The notes: generated by a model from the letters alone, not told the origin. A DNA stretch of 64,000 nt from an uncultured Bacteroidales bacterium (GCA_902775375.1 CACYLU010000008.1:62001-126000), one strand, 5' to 3'; counted from the first letter of the stretch, positions 41,751-51,360 are shown. Program-made: numbers and translations.

Positions 41751-41758
41751 TACCTTTG
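41751..41758 (+). promoter_or_regulatory. Predicted -7 promoter element for the 41788 gene
   Basis: TACCTTTG matches TAnnTTTG, about 30 bp before the start of the downstream gene. The -33 element is not evident. Confidence 0.5.
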
Positions 41759-41787
41759 TGTCTGGAAACGCTGATTAAACTGACATA

Positions 41788-42276
41788 TTGTTACAAGTGA
41801 AACCTTTTTTAATACATAAAACGGTGAAGAAAGGCTGGGTGTGGTTGAAACGCTTCCGTCATCGAAAGGGATATGGAGTACATTCGCCCTTTGCATATGA
41901 TTTTATTACTCGTGTAATATATGGAAAGGTTTCTAAAGAAGAGTATCGCTACTTATTTAATACATACGGAAGTAGAAAAGAGTCTAGAAAAGTAATAGAG
42001 TTGCTGCATAGATTGGAGAAGGAGACTCCACTTTTAGTATATGTCAATGAAACTGATCCTATATATATAAATAAGGTGTATGAGGAGAAGGCTGAAACGA
42101 TGAGTCCAAAAGGCATTATGGTGATATACGGCATCAACTTGAATAAGGAAATGAAGCAAATCTGGCAGAAACTAAAAACAGATAACAGGTCTGGCATAAC
42201 TTTTGATCTGTATGATGTGGGGATTATACTCTTCGACAAGAAAATAACCAAACAAGATTATATAGTGAACTTTTAA
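41788..42276 (+). CDS. Short protein with ends resembling a Bacteroidota methyltransferase family
   Basis: This protein of up to 162 residues has no ATG at its 5' end; TTG at 41788 or GTG at 41797 must be used. The N-terminus ([20 protein letters not shown]) and the C-terminus ([18 protein letters not shown]) recall a family of SAM-dependent methyltransferase-like proteins of Bacteroidales. The central glycine-rich SAM-binding region expected there is not visible and the protein is shorter than I expect for the family. It may be an internally deleted relic or a distinct small protein. It probably shares a transcript with the adenosyltransferase gene 10 bp downstream. Confidence 0.55.
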   Translation: MLQVKPFLIHKTVKKGWVWLKRFRHRKGYGVHSPFAYDFITRVIYGKVSKEEYRYLFNTYGSRKESRKVIELLHRLEKETPLLVYVNETDPIYINKVYEEKAETMSPKGIMVIYGINLNKEMKQIWQKLKTDNRSGITFDLYDVGIILFDKKITKQDYIVNF

Positions 42277-42286
42277 ATCTGATAAT

Positions 42287-42835
42287 ATGAAGAAAAGCAT
42301 GGTATATACCCGTACGGGGGATAAGGGAACCACCTCTTTAGTGGGTGGTCAGCGTGTTGCTAAATCCGATATACGTTTGGAGGCGTATGGAACGGTGGAT
42401 GAACTTAACTCACATATTGGCCTGCTGATAAGTCTGTTGCACAATGAACACGATGTGGAAATATTGACTCGCATACAGAAACTATTATTTGTTGTTGGTT
42501 CCAACTTAGCAACTGATCAAAGCAATACAGAACTGAAAGCTGCGAGTGTGGTGCATACAGAGGATATATCGTTATTGGAAAACGAGATTGATGTAATTGA
42601 TGATTCTTTACCACAACTACGGGCATTTGTCCTGCCTGGCGGATGCCAGGCCTCCTCTCAATGCCATGTCTGCCGCACTGTATGTCGCCGTGCAGAACGC
42701 AGGATTCTTTCTTTAAGTGAGCAAGCAGAAGTGCAGCCAGAATTATTGCAATTCGTCAACCGACTTTCTGATTATCTCTTTGTGTTAGCCAGGAAGATAA
42801 ACATCGATGAAAAAAAGTCTGAAATATTTTGGTAA
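42287..42835 (+). CDS. Cob(I)yrinic acid a,c-diamide adenosyltransferase, PduO type
   Basis: This 182-residue ATP:corrinoid adenosyltransferase has the N-terminal ATP-binding motif [18 protein letters not shown], then [20 protein letters not shown], and the C-terminal [16 protein letters not shown] with [17 protein letters not shown]. It makes adenosylcobalamin in the cytoplasm. No B12-dependent enzyme or other cobalamin gene is nearby. It lies within the segment flanked by the susC inverted repeat. Confidence 0.95.
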   Translation: MKKSMVYTRTGDKGTTSLVGGQRVAKSDIRLEAYGTVDELNSHIGLLISLLHNEHDVEILTRIQKLLFVVGSNLATDQSNTELKAASVVHTEDISLLENEIDVIDDSLPQLRAFVLPGGCQASSQCHVCRTVCRRAERRILSLSEQAEVQPELLQFVNRLSDYLFVLARKINIDEKKSEIFW

Positions 42836-42840
42836 AACTC

Positions 42841-42870
42841 TTGCAGATGATAGATTTTTATGTACTTTTG
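42841..42870 (+). promoter_or_regulatory. Promoter of the DUF2795 gene
   Basis: TTG (42841-42843), a 19-nt spacer and TACTTTTG (42863-42870) fit the Bacteroidota consensus, 53 bp upstream of the ATG. Confidence 0.7.
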
Positions 42871-42923
42871 CAGCGAAATAGAAACAAGTACAAAATAACT
42901 CAATTCCTTAATGTTTATACACT

Positions 42924-43145
42924 ATGTATTGGACTTTAGAATTAGCATCAAAACTGGAAGACGCACCTTGGCCAGCTACCAAGGACGAATTAGTTGATTA
43001 TGCCCAGCGTTCAGGCGCTCCGCTAGAAGTTATCGAGAACTTGATGGAAATAGAAGACGAGGGCGATGTATATGAAAGCATGGAAGACATCTGGCCTGAC
43101 TATCCAAGCAAGGAAGATTTCTTCTTCAACGAGGATGAATATTAA
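42924..43145 (+). CDS. Small acidic DUF2795 family protein
   Basis: This 73-residue, strongly acidic protein starts MYWTLELASKLEDAPWPATK, followed by DELVDYAQRSGAPLEVIENL. It resembles DUF2795 proteins found widely in Bacteroidota. The function is unknown. It has its own promoter and a strong terminator 24 bp after the stop, so it is transcribed alone. Confidence 0.8.
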   Translation: MYWTLELASKLEDAPWPATKDELVDYAQRSGAPLEVIENLMEIEDEGDVYESMEDIWPDYPSKEDFFFNEDEY

Positions 43146-43169
43146 ACAAATGGCTATCATTGACAAATT

Positions 43170-43203
43170 AAAGCAACGAATCTTTGTTTCGTTGCTTTTT
43201 TTG
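43170..43203 (+). terminator. Terminator of the DUF2795 gene
   Basis: An 11-bp perfect stem AAAGCAACGAA/TTCGTTGCTTT (43170-43180, 43188-43198) is followed by a T tract to 43202. It overlaps the -33 element of the GH43 promoter. Confidence 0.9.
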
Positions 43204-43213
43204 TGTAACTTCG
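43183..43213 (+). promoter_or_regulatory. Predicted promoter of the GH43 gene
   Basis: TTTG (43183-43186), a 19-nt spacer and TAACTTCG (43206-43213, one mismatch to TAnnTTTG) lie 23 bp before the ATG. It sits inside the preceding terminator hairpin. Confidence 0.5.
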
Positions 43214-43236
43214 CATCTTGAACCAATACTAAAACC

Positions 43237-44268
43237 GTGAAAAGAACATTCTTTATTATCATAAGTTTCTGTGTTGCCGTTACGCTTATGGCGCAAAAAT
43301 CAGGGAACCCTATCATAGAGGGATGGTATGCCGATCCAGAAGGAGTTGTGTATGACGATACTTTCTGGATTTATCCCACAACTTCACGCTTATCGGGTGA
43401 TGATATAGAGACCTATAAAGCTGATGCTGAACGTCAGACAGATGCTTATAGCCAAACCTATAACCTGCAAACTCATTTCGATGCTTTCTCATCGAAAGAT
43501 TTGGTTCATTGGACCAAGCATAGCAGTATATTGACTAAAAATGATGTGAGTTGGGCAAAATATGCCATGTGGGCCCCTGCAGCTTTACGAGCTAACGGTA
43601 GGTATTACCTCTTCTTCAGCGCTAATGATATCCAGAGCAACGAGAAACCTGGCGGCATAGGTGTGGCAGTGGCTGACCACCCAGAAGGACCTTTCTATGA
43701 TGCTTTGGGCAAACCGTTGATTTCGCAGATTATTAACGGGGCACAGCCCATTGACCAGTTTGTCTTCCATGATGATGATGGACAGTATTATATGTATTAT
43801 GGAGGATGGAGACATTGCAATATGGTAAAGCTCAGCCCTGATTTGTTGAGCATTGTCCCGTTTGATGATGGCACTATGTATAAAGAAATCACTCCTGAGA
43901 ACTATGTGGAAGGACCATTTATGCTGAAAAAGGATGGCAAGTATTACTTCATGTGGTCAGAAGGAGGATGGACGGGACCAGATTATTGTGTAGCATATGC
44001 TATTGCTGACTCTCCTTTCGGACCATTTAAGCGTATTGGCAAGATTTTGGAGCAGGACCCAGAGGTAGCTACTGGTGCAGGACATCATTCTGTGGTGAAA
44101 GTACCAGGAGAAGACACCTATTATATAATATACCACCGTCGTCCTTTAGGTCTGAAACAAGCCAACGAACGTGTGGTATGTATTGACAAACTTGAATTTG
44201 ACGAACAAGGATACATTAAACCTGTAAAAATTACTTTTGATGGTGTAACATCAATAACCACTGAATAG
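43237..44268 (+). CDS. Glycoside hydrolase family 43 protein
   Basis: This 343-residue secreted protein has a signal peptide to about residue 19 (TLMAQ) and a five-bladed beta-propeller. Expected catalytic residues: base Asp in IIEGWYADPEGVVY, pKa-modulating Asp in PIDQFVFHDDDGQYYMYYG, acid Glu in ENYVEGPFML. GH43 enzymes cleave alpha-L-arabinofuranosyl or beta-xylosyl links; the subfamily cannot be assigned here. It lies between the two susCD pairs and could supply the periplasmic or surface step for one of them. It ends in its own terminator. Confidence 0.92.
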   Translation: MKRTFFIIISFCVAVTLMAQKSGNPIIEGWYADPEGVVYDDTFWIYPTTSRLSGDDIETYKADAERQTDAYSQTYNLQTHFDAFSSKDLVHWTKHSSILTKNDVSWAKYAMWAPAALRANGRYYLFFSANDIQSNEKPGGIGVAVADHPEGPFYDALGKPLISQIINGAQPIDQFVFHDDDGQYYMYYGGWRHCNMVKLSPDLLSIVPFDDGTMYKEITPENYVEGPFMLKKDGKYYFMWSEGGWTGPDYCVAYAIADSPFGPFKRIGKILEQDPEVATGAGHHSVVKVPGEDTYYIIYHRRPLGLKQANERVVCIDKLEFDEQGYIKPVKITFDGVTSITTE

Positions 44269-44294
44269 ACAGCACTTATTTGGCGTAACAGTAT

Positions 44295-44330
44295 AACCTG
44301 TGGATGTCTCATGCGTCCGCAGGTTTTTTT
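44295..44330 (+). terminator. Terminator of the GH43 gene
   Basis: AACCTGTGGA pairs with TCCGCAGGTT (one G-T wobble) and is followed by seven T. It lies 26 bp after the GH43 stop. Confidence 0.85.
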
Positions 44331-44365
44331 ATCCTTTTTATTCATCAATTTTATTACACGGTAAT

Positions 44366-45661
44366 ATGGAACAGATTTTCATTAGCGAAATGAAGTGCTC
44401 TTTTGTGCTGAGAGAGCCAAACAGCACAAAACCCACACGGGTTTTTATGTATGCACGTATTAACCATCGTCAATGCAAATTGTCAACAGGCGTGAAGGTC
44501 TATCCTTCTCACTGGAACCCCGTAAGGCAAGAAGCCTTGATAGGACGTATGCTTACTCTACTGGAAAACCAAAACAACCAGATTGTGAATGAGCGCATTC
44601 ATCAGCTAAGGCATGTCTTCTTGGAGTTCAAGCATTATCTTTGTGAGAATCCATTGCTGATAGATCAAGCTGTTAATATATTGAGAAGTCTTGTATACCA
44701 ACAAGATGCTTCTCAATATACAAAGAAAAGTTCTGTTATCAATGTGTTCAGCAGGTTGATTCATGAAAGCCGGAAGTCAAATAGCAGTAAGGACGCTTAT
44801 TACCATCGATTGCGCGTACTAGAACAGTTCCTGTTACAAATTGGCAAACCTAATCTGTCCATTCATGAGCTGGATAAGCAGATTATCCGCCAATTTGGCC
44901 GTTATCTTTTTGATGAGCGTGAGTTGCGCACCAATACGCATAATCAGTACATCAAGTTTATCTTTTCTCGTTTGAATGAAGCGGAAGAAGCTGAAATTAT
45001 CACTCGCCAAGAACGATTTCGTAATGGTACCGATAAGATTTACCGCTTACCAAAAGTAGAGGACAATAGTTGGAATCGCCCTGCATTGACAGAAGAGCAA
45101 GTAGAGATGCTCTACCAATGTAAGGATTTGAAGCCAAAAGAAGAAGAGGTACGAGATCTATTTGTGCTGAATTGCAATTTGGGACAGCGTTTCAGTGATT
45201 TCATCAGTAAGGTGAATCGAGATACAATTCACACAAATGAGAATGGCATCGAGGTAGTGGAACTGATACAAGACAAGCGCAACCACAAGGTGATAGTGCC
45301 CATTACTTCACAGGCCAAAGAGATACTGATGAAGTATGATTACCAATTACCGAAGTACACACCTACGCAAGCCAACTATTACTTGAGCAAGATAGCGGAG
45401 AAAGCAGGACTGACCAACATGGTACAGATATTGTCGGAGGAGCACAGTGATTACAAACCAGTATCGGTACCGCTGTACACTCTTATTAGTACTCATACTG
45501 CTCGTCGTACCTTTGCTACAAGATGTTATTACAAATGGGGCATTGATATTCTGACACTTTCAAAACTTTTAGGACATTCAACATTAAAACAAACGGAGGA
45601 ATACATAAAAGTAACCTCTAACCAGGCAGCCGACAAAGCAGCTGCGAAGATGCTAGAATAA
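44366..45661 (+). CDS. Tyrosine recombinase/integrase next to susC copy 2
   Basis: This protein of about 431 residues begins MEQIFISEMKCSFVLREPNS. It has an N-terminal arm-type DNA-binding domain (NHRQCKLSTGVKVYPSHWNP), a SAM-like core-binding domain (about 130-225), and a catalytic domain with Arg in LGQRFSDFIS, HTARRTFATRCYYKWG, LLGHSTLKQTEEYI and Tyr in EEYIKV. All key residues are present. The family includes Bacteroides integrases and the Tsr-type recombinases that invert promoters and susC shufflons. It ends 96 bp before susC copy 2, with no mobile-element genes around it, which suits a local inversion role. Confidence 0.93.
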   Translation: MEQIFISEMKCSFVLREPNSTKPTRVFMYARINHRQCKLSTGVKVYPSHWNPVRQEALIGRMLTLLENQNNQIVNERIHQLRHVFLEFKHYLCENPLLIDQAVNILRSLVYQQDASQYTKKSSVINVFSRLIHESRKSNSSKDAYYHRLRVLEQFLLQIGKPNLSIHELDKQIIRQFGRYLFDERELRTNTHNQYIKFIFSRLNEAEEAEIITRQERFRNGTDKIYRLPKVEDNSWNRPALTEEQVEMLYQCKDLKPKEEEVRDLFVLNCNLGQRFSDFISKVNRDTIHTNENGIEVVELIQDKRNHKVIVPITSQAKEILMKYDYQLPKYTPTQANYYLSKIAEKAGLTNMVQILSEEHSDYKPVSVPLYTLISTHTARRTFATRCYYKWGIDILTLSKLLGHSTLKQTEEYIKVTSNQAADKAAAKMLE

Positions 45662-45684
45662 ATAGGCTGTACTATTATTAGAAT

Positions 45685-45692
45685 TATTTTTG
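45685..45692 (+). promoter_or_regulatory. Predicted -7 element of susCD copy 2
   Basis: TATTTTTG (TAnnTTTG) lies 65 bp before the ATG at 45758. No -33 TTTG is present at the expected spacing, so this promoter looks weaker than that of copy 1. Confidence 0.45.
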
Positions 45693-45746
45693 CACAAAGC
45701 CGTTAAACATTTTCTGTTTTAGCCTGAACATCATAACATTAGCCTT

Positions 45747-46173
45747 AACTAGAATTTATGCAACGAAAGAAGACATTTAATGCATTTGGCGCACTGAAGG
45801 CTTCTTTGCTCTCAGTGTTGATGTCTTTCTGTGTCATTGCGGCATTCGCCCAGAGTGGCACAGTGAAAGGAACTGTTACCGACGATACCGGTGAACCGGT
45901 CATCGGCGCTAACGTAGTTGAGAAGGGTAGTACCAACGGTACTATCACAGACATCGATGGTAACTACACACTGCAGGTTACCAACATGAACGGTGTACTG
46001 CAGTTCTCATTCATCGGCTACAACACAACCGAGGAGAACATCGGCGGACGCACTACTATTAACGTACAGCTCTCCTCAGGCGTTATCAACCTGGGTGAGG
46101 TTGTTGCCATCGGTTACGGTACCCAGACCCGCCGTGAGATCACCGGTTCTGTGGCAAACGTTGACGAGGCTTC
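45747..46173 (+). repeat. Inverted repeat: 5' end of susC copy 2
   Basis: This is the counterpart of 41170-41551 in opposite orientation. The last 78 bp before the break at 46173 appear identical between the copies, and only scattered differences are seen before that, apart from the 45 nt missing in copy 1. Confidence 0.85.
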
Positions 46174-48668
46174 TCACATCAGGTTCTGCCGATATCACCC
46201 AGGGCTCAATGATCCGCCTGCGTGGTACCTCTACCCTGATGAACGACCAGGGCCCTATGATCGTCATCGACGGCGTTCCTGGCGGTGACATGTCAAGCGT
46301 TGCTCCTTCCGATATCGAGTCAATCTCTGTATTGAAGGATGCTTCTTCACAGGCCATCTACGGTTCCCGTGCTGCCGGCGGTGTCATCCTGATCACCACC
46401 AAGAAGGGTACCGGTGCCCGCACTACCGTCAACTACGACGGCTATGTAGGCATTGACGTGGCTGCCAACAAGCCTGACATGCTGAACGCAGCAGAGTGGA
46501 TCGACGTGAACAAGCAGCTGGGCAAATACGAGACCGACGCTGTACAGAATATCGTGAACAACTACCATGCTGACACCGACTGGTTCGGCGAGGTGCTGCG
46601 CACAGGTTTCTCTCAGAGCCACTCAGTTTCCCTGACCGGCGGTTCTTCTACCAGCAACTACCGTGCATCCTATACTTATCTGGACCGTCAAGGTGTAGCA
46701 CGCAACAACGAGCTGCGCCGCCACAGCTTCCGCTTCCAGGTACAGCAGCGTGCCCTGAACAACAAGCTGCGTCTGACCCTGGATGCTGCCGGAACGATGA
46801 CTGACGCCTACCGTCCACAGGGCGGCGACTTCATCCGCGCCTACAACATGATCCCTCTGTACCCTGTCTACAATGCAGACGGAACATTCTTCGAGGGTGC
46901 TACCGGTGCTCTGTTCAACGAGTACGACATGGGTAACCCTGTTCACGCTATGGCAGAGAACTACAACAAGACCAAGTCTTCTGTATTCACCGGCCGTGGC
47001 GAGATCCAGTACGACATCATCGACGGCCTGAACATCAAGGCCAACCTCTTCAAGAGCCGTGCTGCCAACGACCAGAGCGTATGGAACGCAGCTACCAACT
47101 ATGCAGGTGCCGGTGATAACAGTAACGCCCGCCGCCGCAACTGGACCAACGACCGTATCCTGATGGAGTGGACCCTGAACTTCGACAAGACCTTCGGCGA
47201 CCACAAGGTAGGTGCCCTGGCTGGTTATTCTTGGGAGAACAATGAATATGCCAACCATGAGACATATGTTACCAACTTTGCAGTTACCTCAATGGGTGCC
47301 GACAACCTTCAGACCGGTAACAGCCTGAAGGTAGGTGATGCCACTTCAGCCCGTAATGCCTACAAGCTGATCTCATTCTTCGGCCGTGCTACCTACTCGT
47401 TCAAGGAACGCTACATGTTGACCGCTACCATCCGCCGAGACGGTTCATCCAAGTTCGGTAAGAACCACAAGTGGGGTACCTTCCCGTCAGTATCAGCAGC
47501 ATGGGGTATCTCTCAGGAGCCTTTCATGCAGAACGTGAAGTGGGTGGACGACCTGAAGCTGCGTGCAGGTTACGGTGTGACCGGTAACCAGGACGGTCTG
47601 TCTCCTTACAAGTCACTCGAGCTTTACGAAGCATATGGTACCTATATCACCGGCGGTTCAACAGCTACTGCATTCCGCGTATCTCAGAATGTCAACCCTG
47701 ACCTGAAGTGGGAAGCAACCCACATGTTCAACATCGGTCTTGACTTCTCTCTGTTCAACGGTCGCTTCGGCGGTACCGTGGAGTACTATTCAAAGAAGAC
47801 CAAGGACATGCTGTACAACTACTCGGTTCCTACTCCTACCTATGTATACAACACTATCGCTGCCAACGTGGGCGATATGACCAACAAGGGTATCGAGGTG
47901 ACCCTGAACTGGAACGTGATCAGGTCCCGCGACTTCGACTGGACCACCACGCTGACCTTCTCTCACAACGAAAACCGCGTGACCCGCCTGTCAAATGACT
48001 TCTATTCTACTTCAGCCGTATATACCGGTAACCCGTGGATCCGCGGCCAGTCAGGTCAGACCTCCCACATCGTTGAGGAAGGCCGCTCACTGGGTAACTT
48101 CTACAACCTGAAGTGCACGGGTCTGGATGCAGACGGCCACTTCATCTATGAGGATGTGGACCATGACGGTGTCATCTCAGACAACGACCGTACCTATATC
48201 GGCAACGCACTGCCTAAGGCTGAGTTCGGATGGACCAACAACTTCAGCTGGAAGAACTGGGACTTCAGCTTCTTCCTGCGCGGTACGCTGGGCAACAAGG
48301 TGCTGGACAACCCGATGGCAGCCTACGGTACTCCTAACTACATTGACGGTACCAATGCCATGAAGAACGACAACCTGACCAAGATCAAGGAGTCTGCAAA
48401 GGTAAGCTCATTCTGGATTGAGAACGGCTCATTCGCACGCCTGGACAACATGACACTGGGTTATACCTTCGACACCAAGAAACTCGACTGGCTGAGCAAG
48501 GCCCGCCTGTACGTGACCGCACAGAACCTGTTCGTGATCACTGGCTACAAGGGTCTGGATCCTGAAGTGAACTACTCAGAGACCTCAGGTCTGGCTCCTG
48601 GTATCGAGTCACGCGAGTACTTCCCGAAATCTCGCTCATTCATCTTCGGTGTTAACTTAACATTCTAA
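45758..48668 (+). pseudogene. SusC-like TonB-dependent transporter, copy 2 (frame broken)
   Basis: The first 139 residues (signal peptide, carboxypeptidase-D-like domain, TonB box region GEVVAIGYGTQTRREITG) read in one frame until 46173. The plug and barrel continue in another frame to 48668 (ending FIFGVNLTF). Comparison with copy 1 shows that about 65 nt coding for the plug segment FNKGISRDASDLLRGKVAG are missing at 46174. The rest looks intact and uses more G/C-rich codons than copy 1. If real, no full-length transporter is made; an assembly fault at the repeat is possible. SusD follows after 23 bp. Confidence 0.85.
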
Positions 48669-48691
48669 CCTTTAAAAACAGGACATACATT

Positions 48692-50377
48692 ATGAAAAAG
48701 AATAAGATATTCAGTCTGCTGGCTGCCGCTTCTCTTCTGGTTACCGTGCCTTCTTGTACGGACCTGGACGAGCGTATCTACGACCAGTTGCCGGCAGAGA
48801 CATTCGGTAGCACCGCTACCGAGATCAACGCCCTGGTGGGTACCTGCTACAATACGCTCAAACGCGTGTTCCCTTCTGATGGTCTGACCATGAGCGAGGC
48901 TGCAGGCTCAGTGATGATTTATCCTACCCGCCGTGGTGGTGACTGGTGGGATGGTGGCCAGTACCTGCAGATGTTCATGCACACCTACACCAGCATGACC
49001 TCTTGTAACCGTGGTGCTTGGAATGCTGCAATGGAGTCAATCGGTACCTGCAACGCCAACCTGAACACTGTTGAGAATTCTGAAATGCCAGACAAAGACC
49101 AGAAGGCTGCAGAGATTAAAGGTATCCGCGCTTACTGGTATTACTTCCTGGTTGACAAGTGGGGCAACATTCCTATGGTGATCGACTATACCAACAAGGA
49201 GTTGCCAAGCAACACTCCTCGTGCAGAGGCTTACAACTGGCTGGTACAGGAAGTGAATTCTTTGATCCCTAACCTGCCTGAGGCTGAGGGTAACTATGGT
49301 AAGTTCACCAAGGCTTCTGCCCACGCACTGCTGGCCAAGCTGTACCTGAACTCTGATGCATGGGGCATGGGTGATCAGTACGCCAAGGCTGCAGAAGAGG
49401 CTAAGAAGGTAATTGACGATCCGGGTCTGGAACTGCTCAGTAACTGGACAGACAACTTCTCTTGGAACAACTCCGGCAACAAGGAGTCTATCCTCTGCGC
49501 ACAGTATTCTTCTGGTGATACCAAGAATACCAACTCACTGCATTTCCGTACACTGGGTTATGTAGAGAACCTGGCTATCGGTGCAAGCTTCGGTGCATGG
49601 AACGGTTTCTGCGCACAGCCTGACTACGTAAAGCTGTTCATGCACGGAACTGAGGCTGAGCGTGATGCAATGGCAAGGGATCCTGAATATACTTACTATG
49701 ACGATCCAGAGAACGATCCGCGTATCGTTTCATTCCGTCTGGGCCAGCAGTATGATATCAAGACTAAAGAGGCTTTGAAGACAGGTCACTCTCTGCCGAT
49801 GAACCACTATGCTGAGGTGTTCCCTCTCTACGGTGCTGAGCGTGACGGTACCATCTGGGCTGACGTACAGCAGCAGGATGGCGGCCGTGTAGGCAAGTGG
49901 GAGTATGATGCTTCACTGACCAATGCCATGAACAACGACTTCGCCATCTTCCGCCTGGCAGACTTCTACCTGGTACGCGCAGAGGCACTGCTCCGTTCAG
50001 GTGGATCAGTAAGCGAGGCTACAGAGTTGGTGAACAAGGTACGTGCCCGTGCTTGGGGTGACACTTCTCACAACTACTCAACCGTTACTCTGGCTGATGT
50101 TCAGTTGGAGCGTCGTCTGGAGCTGGCTTGGGAAGGTGTTTCTCGTGAGGATGATATCCGCTTCGGCTGCTACGACAAGGATATGTGGAAGATGTTCCGC
50201 GCTAAGGTTAGCCAAGAGACTGATAAAGTGTGGGGCCAGCCTGTAAGCTTCACTCCGAATGCTAATGCTTGGAGCCGTCCATCAGATGAATATCTGAAGC
50301 TGTTCCCTATTCCATTGACAGCATGGCAGACCAATCCTAACTTGGTACAGAATCCTGGTTATCCAGCATTCAACTAA
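48692..50377 (+). CDS. SusD-like nutrient-binding lipoprotein, copy 2
   Basis: This 561-residue SusD family lipoprotein has the same N-terminus as copy 1 (MKKNKIFSLLAAASLLVTVP, lipobox VPSC) and an identical C-terminal stretch (YLKLFPIPLTAWQTNPNLVQ). The central ligand-binding region differs, with SFGAWNGFCAQPDYVKLFMH and LADFYLVRAEALLRSG. It pairs with the SusC-like protein encoded 23 bp upstream. A strong terminator follows at 50404-50436. Confidence 0.93.
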   Translation: MKKNKIFSLLAAASLLVTVPSCTDLDERIYDQLPAETFGSTATEINALVGTCYNTLKRVFPSDGLTMSEAAGSVMIYPTRRGGDWWDGGQYLQMFMHTYTSMTSCNRGAWNAAMESIGTCNANLNTVENSEMPDKDQKAAEIKGIRAYWYYFLVDKWGNIPMVIDYTNKELPSNTPRAEAYNWLVQEVNSLIPNLPEAEGNYGKFTKASAHALLAKLYLNSDAWGMGDQYAKAAEEAKKVIDDPGLELLSNWTDNFSWNNSGNKESILCAQYSSGDTKNTNSLHFRTLGYVENLAIGASFGAWNGFCAQPDYVKLFMHGTEAERDAMARDPEYTYYDDPENDPRIVSFRLGQQYDIKTKEALKTGHSLPMNHYAEVFPLYGAERDGTIWADVQQQDGGRVGKWEYDASLTNAMNNDFAIFRLADFYLVRAEALLRSGGSVSEATELVNKVRARAWGDTSHNYSTVTLADVQLERRLELAWEGVSREDDIRFGCYDKDMWKMFRAKVSQETDKVWGQPVSFTPNANAWSRPSDEYLKLFPIPLTAWQTNPNLVQNPGYPAFN

Positions 50378-50403
50378 TTCCAAAGTTTAATGGAGTTCAT
50401 AAT

Positions 50404-50436
50404 GAGAGGGAGGCTACGGCTTCCCTCTCTTTTTTA
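50404..50436 (+). terminator. Terminator of the second susCD operon
   Basis: GAGAGGGAGGC and GCTTCCCTCTC (one G-T pair, TACG loop) are followed by TTTTTT. It lies 26 bp after the susD stop codon. Confidence 0.9.
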
Positions 50437-50720
50437 TCTATCACCCGAACAACAAACTGTAGAAGAGTTATAATCTGGTCATACCGTTCCCCACTCCTAT
50501 ATCGCTACAAAGATACCCACTATTAATATACTTAATAATATGTATCCTCAACGGTCACAAGAATCCGTTCACAATTCTCAGCCTTTGCATCCTAAACTGA
50601 CATAGTTGTCAGAAGCAAGCGGTAAAATTCTCATGAAAATTTCAGCCTCAGATGGTAGCTGATGGGTTGTCTGCCCGTAGCTCGCATGGAGCGAGGCGGT
50701 AGCTGTAGGTGGGCTTACTT

Positions 50721-51189
50721 CCGCTAAGCGGGGTGCTTACTCCGACTAAGCAGTCATTTCTATTTTTCCCTCGTGAGGTTTTTATTTTTTCCTCACGAGG
50801 AAAAAATATTTCTCTAACGCTCTAGCAAAACAAGAGGGGAAATAAAGGACAATCTGTTTTAGAAAATGCTCTGCTCAAAAATACTCTTCACTCTTCACAA
50901 GAAGCACATAATGTATTGATATATAGTGTGATATGTACGTGAAGAGTTTGCGAAACTCTTCACATCTCTTCACAGGTCTTCACCATTAAATCATGCTTCA
51001 GATTTAGCAAAATGTTATTTCCATGTCTCTATGCTTTTCAAATAGTTCCAATATATGTATTGCTTATAGCAGTAAGGCTATTGATAGTGATGTGAAGACT
51101 CGTGAAGACTTGTGAAGAGGCAAGATAAGTCTTCACGCTATAAATAAACTGTAATACAGTTATTTATGATGTATCTGTGAAGAGTGAAG
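50721..51189 (-). repeat. Dispersed tripartite intergenic element, copy 2 (reverse orientation)
   Basis: Part C (about 50721-50755) contains CCGCTAAGCGG and shares GCTTAGTCGGAGTAA (read on the minus strand) with copy 1. Part B (about 50762-50818) has a perfect 12-bp stem TATTTTTTCCTC/GAGGAAAAAATA on the minus strand and a second CCTCACGAGG site. Part A (50886-51189) has twelve GTGAAG/CTTCAC sites at 50886, 50893, 50939, 50958, 50968, 50978 and 51092, 51102, 51112, 51131, 51177, 51184. Every site is paired with its mirror image about one dyad centre (51037.5) to the base. The adjacent stretches 50437-50720 and 51190-51330 hold no gene that I can support. Confidence 0.85.
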
Positions 51190-51326
51190 ACCATTTTAAG
51201 GTCTTCTCTATTCATGGGATGCCAACCTTATGCTTTGTACCCTGCATCCTTATGGTTATCAGCCTATAATCCTATGCTTAGTGACTTGTTTTCATATCGT
51301 TTGTGGCCTACATTCAAATAAAAATT

Positions 51327-51360
51327 AAAAAAAGGCACCCAGTGGATTTGCCGGATGCCT
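51327..51360 (-). terminator. Terminator of the Na/Pi cotransporter gene
   Basis: On the minus strand AGGCATCC pairs with GGGTGCCT (one T-G pair), followed by TTTTTT. It lies about 29 bp after the stop codon at 51389. Confidence 0.75.

Noticed and set aside
44366-45661. Integrase as part of a conjugative or phage element
   Set aside because: No relaxase, transfer, phage or attachment-site features flank it; the neighbours are metabolic genes and susC, so a local inversion role fits better.
46623-47258. 211-codon minus-strand open frame inside susC copy 2
   Set aside because: It is an antisense frame caused by the G/C-rich codon use of susC; no motif is seen.
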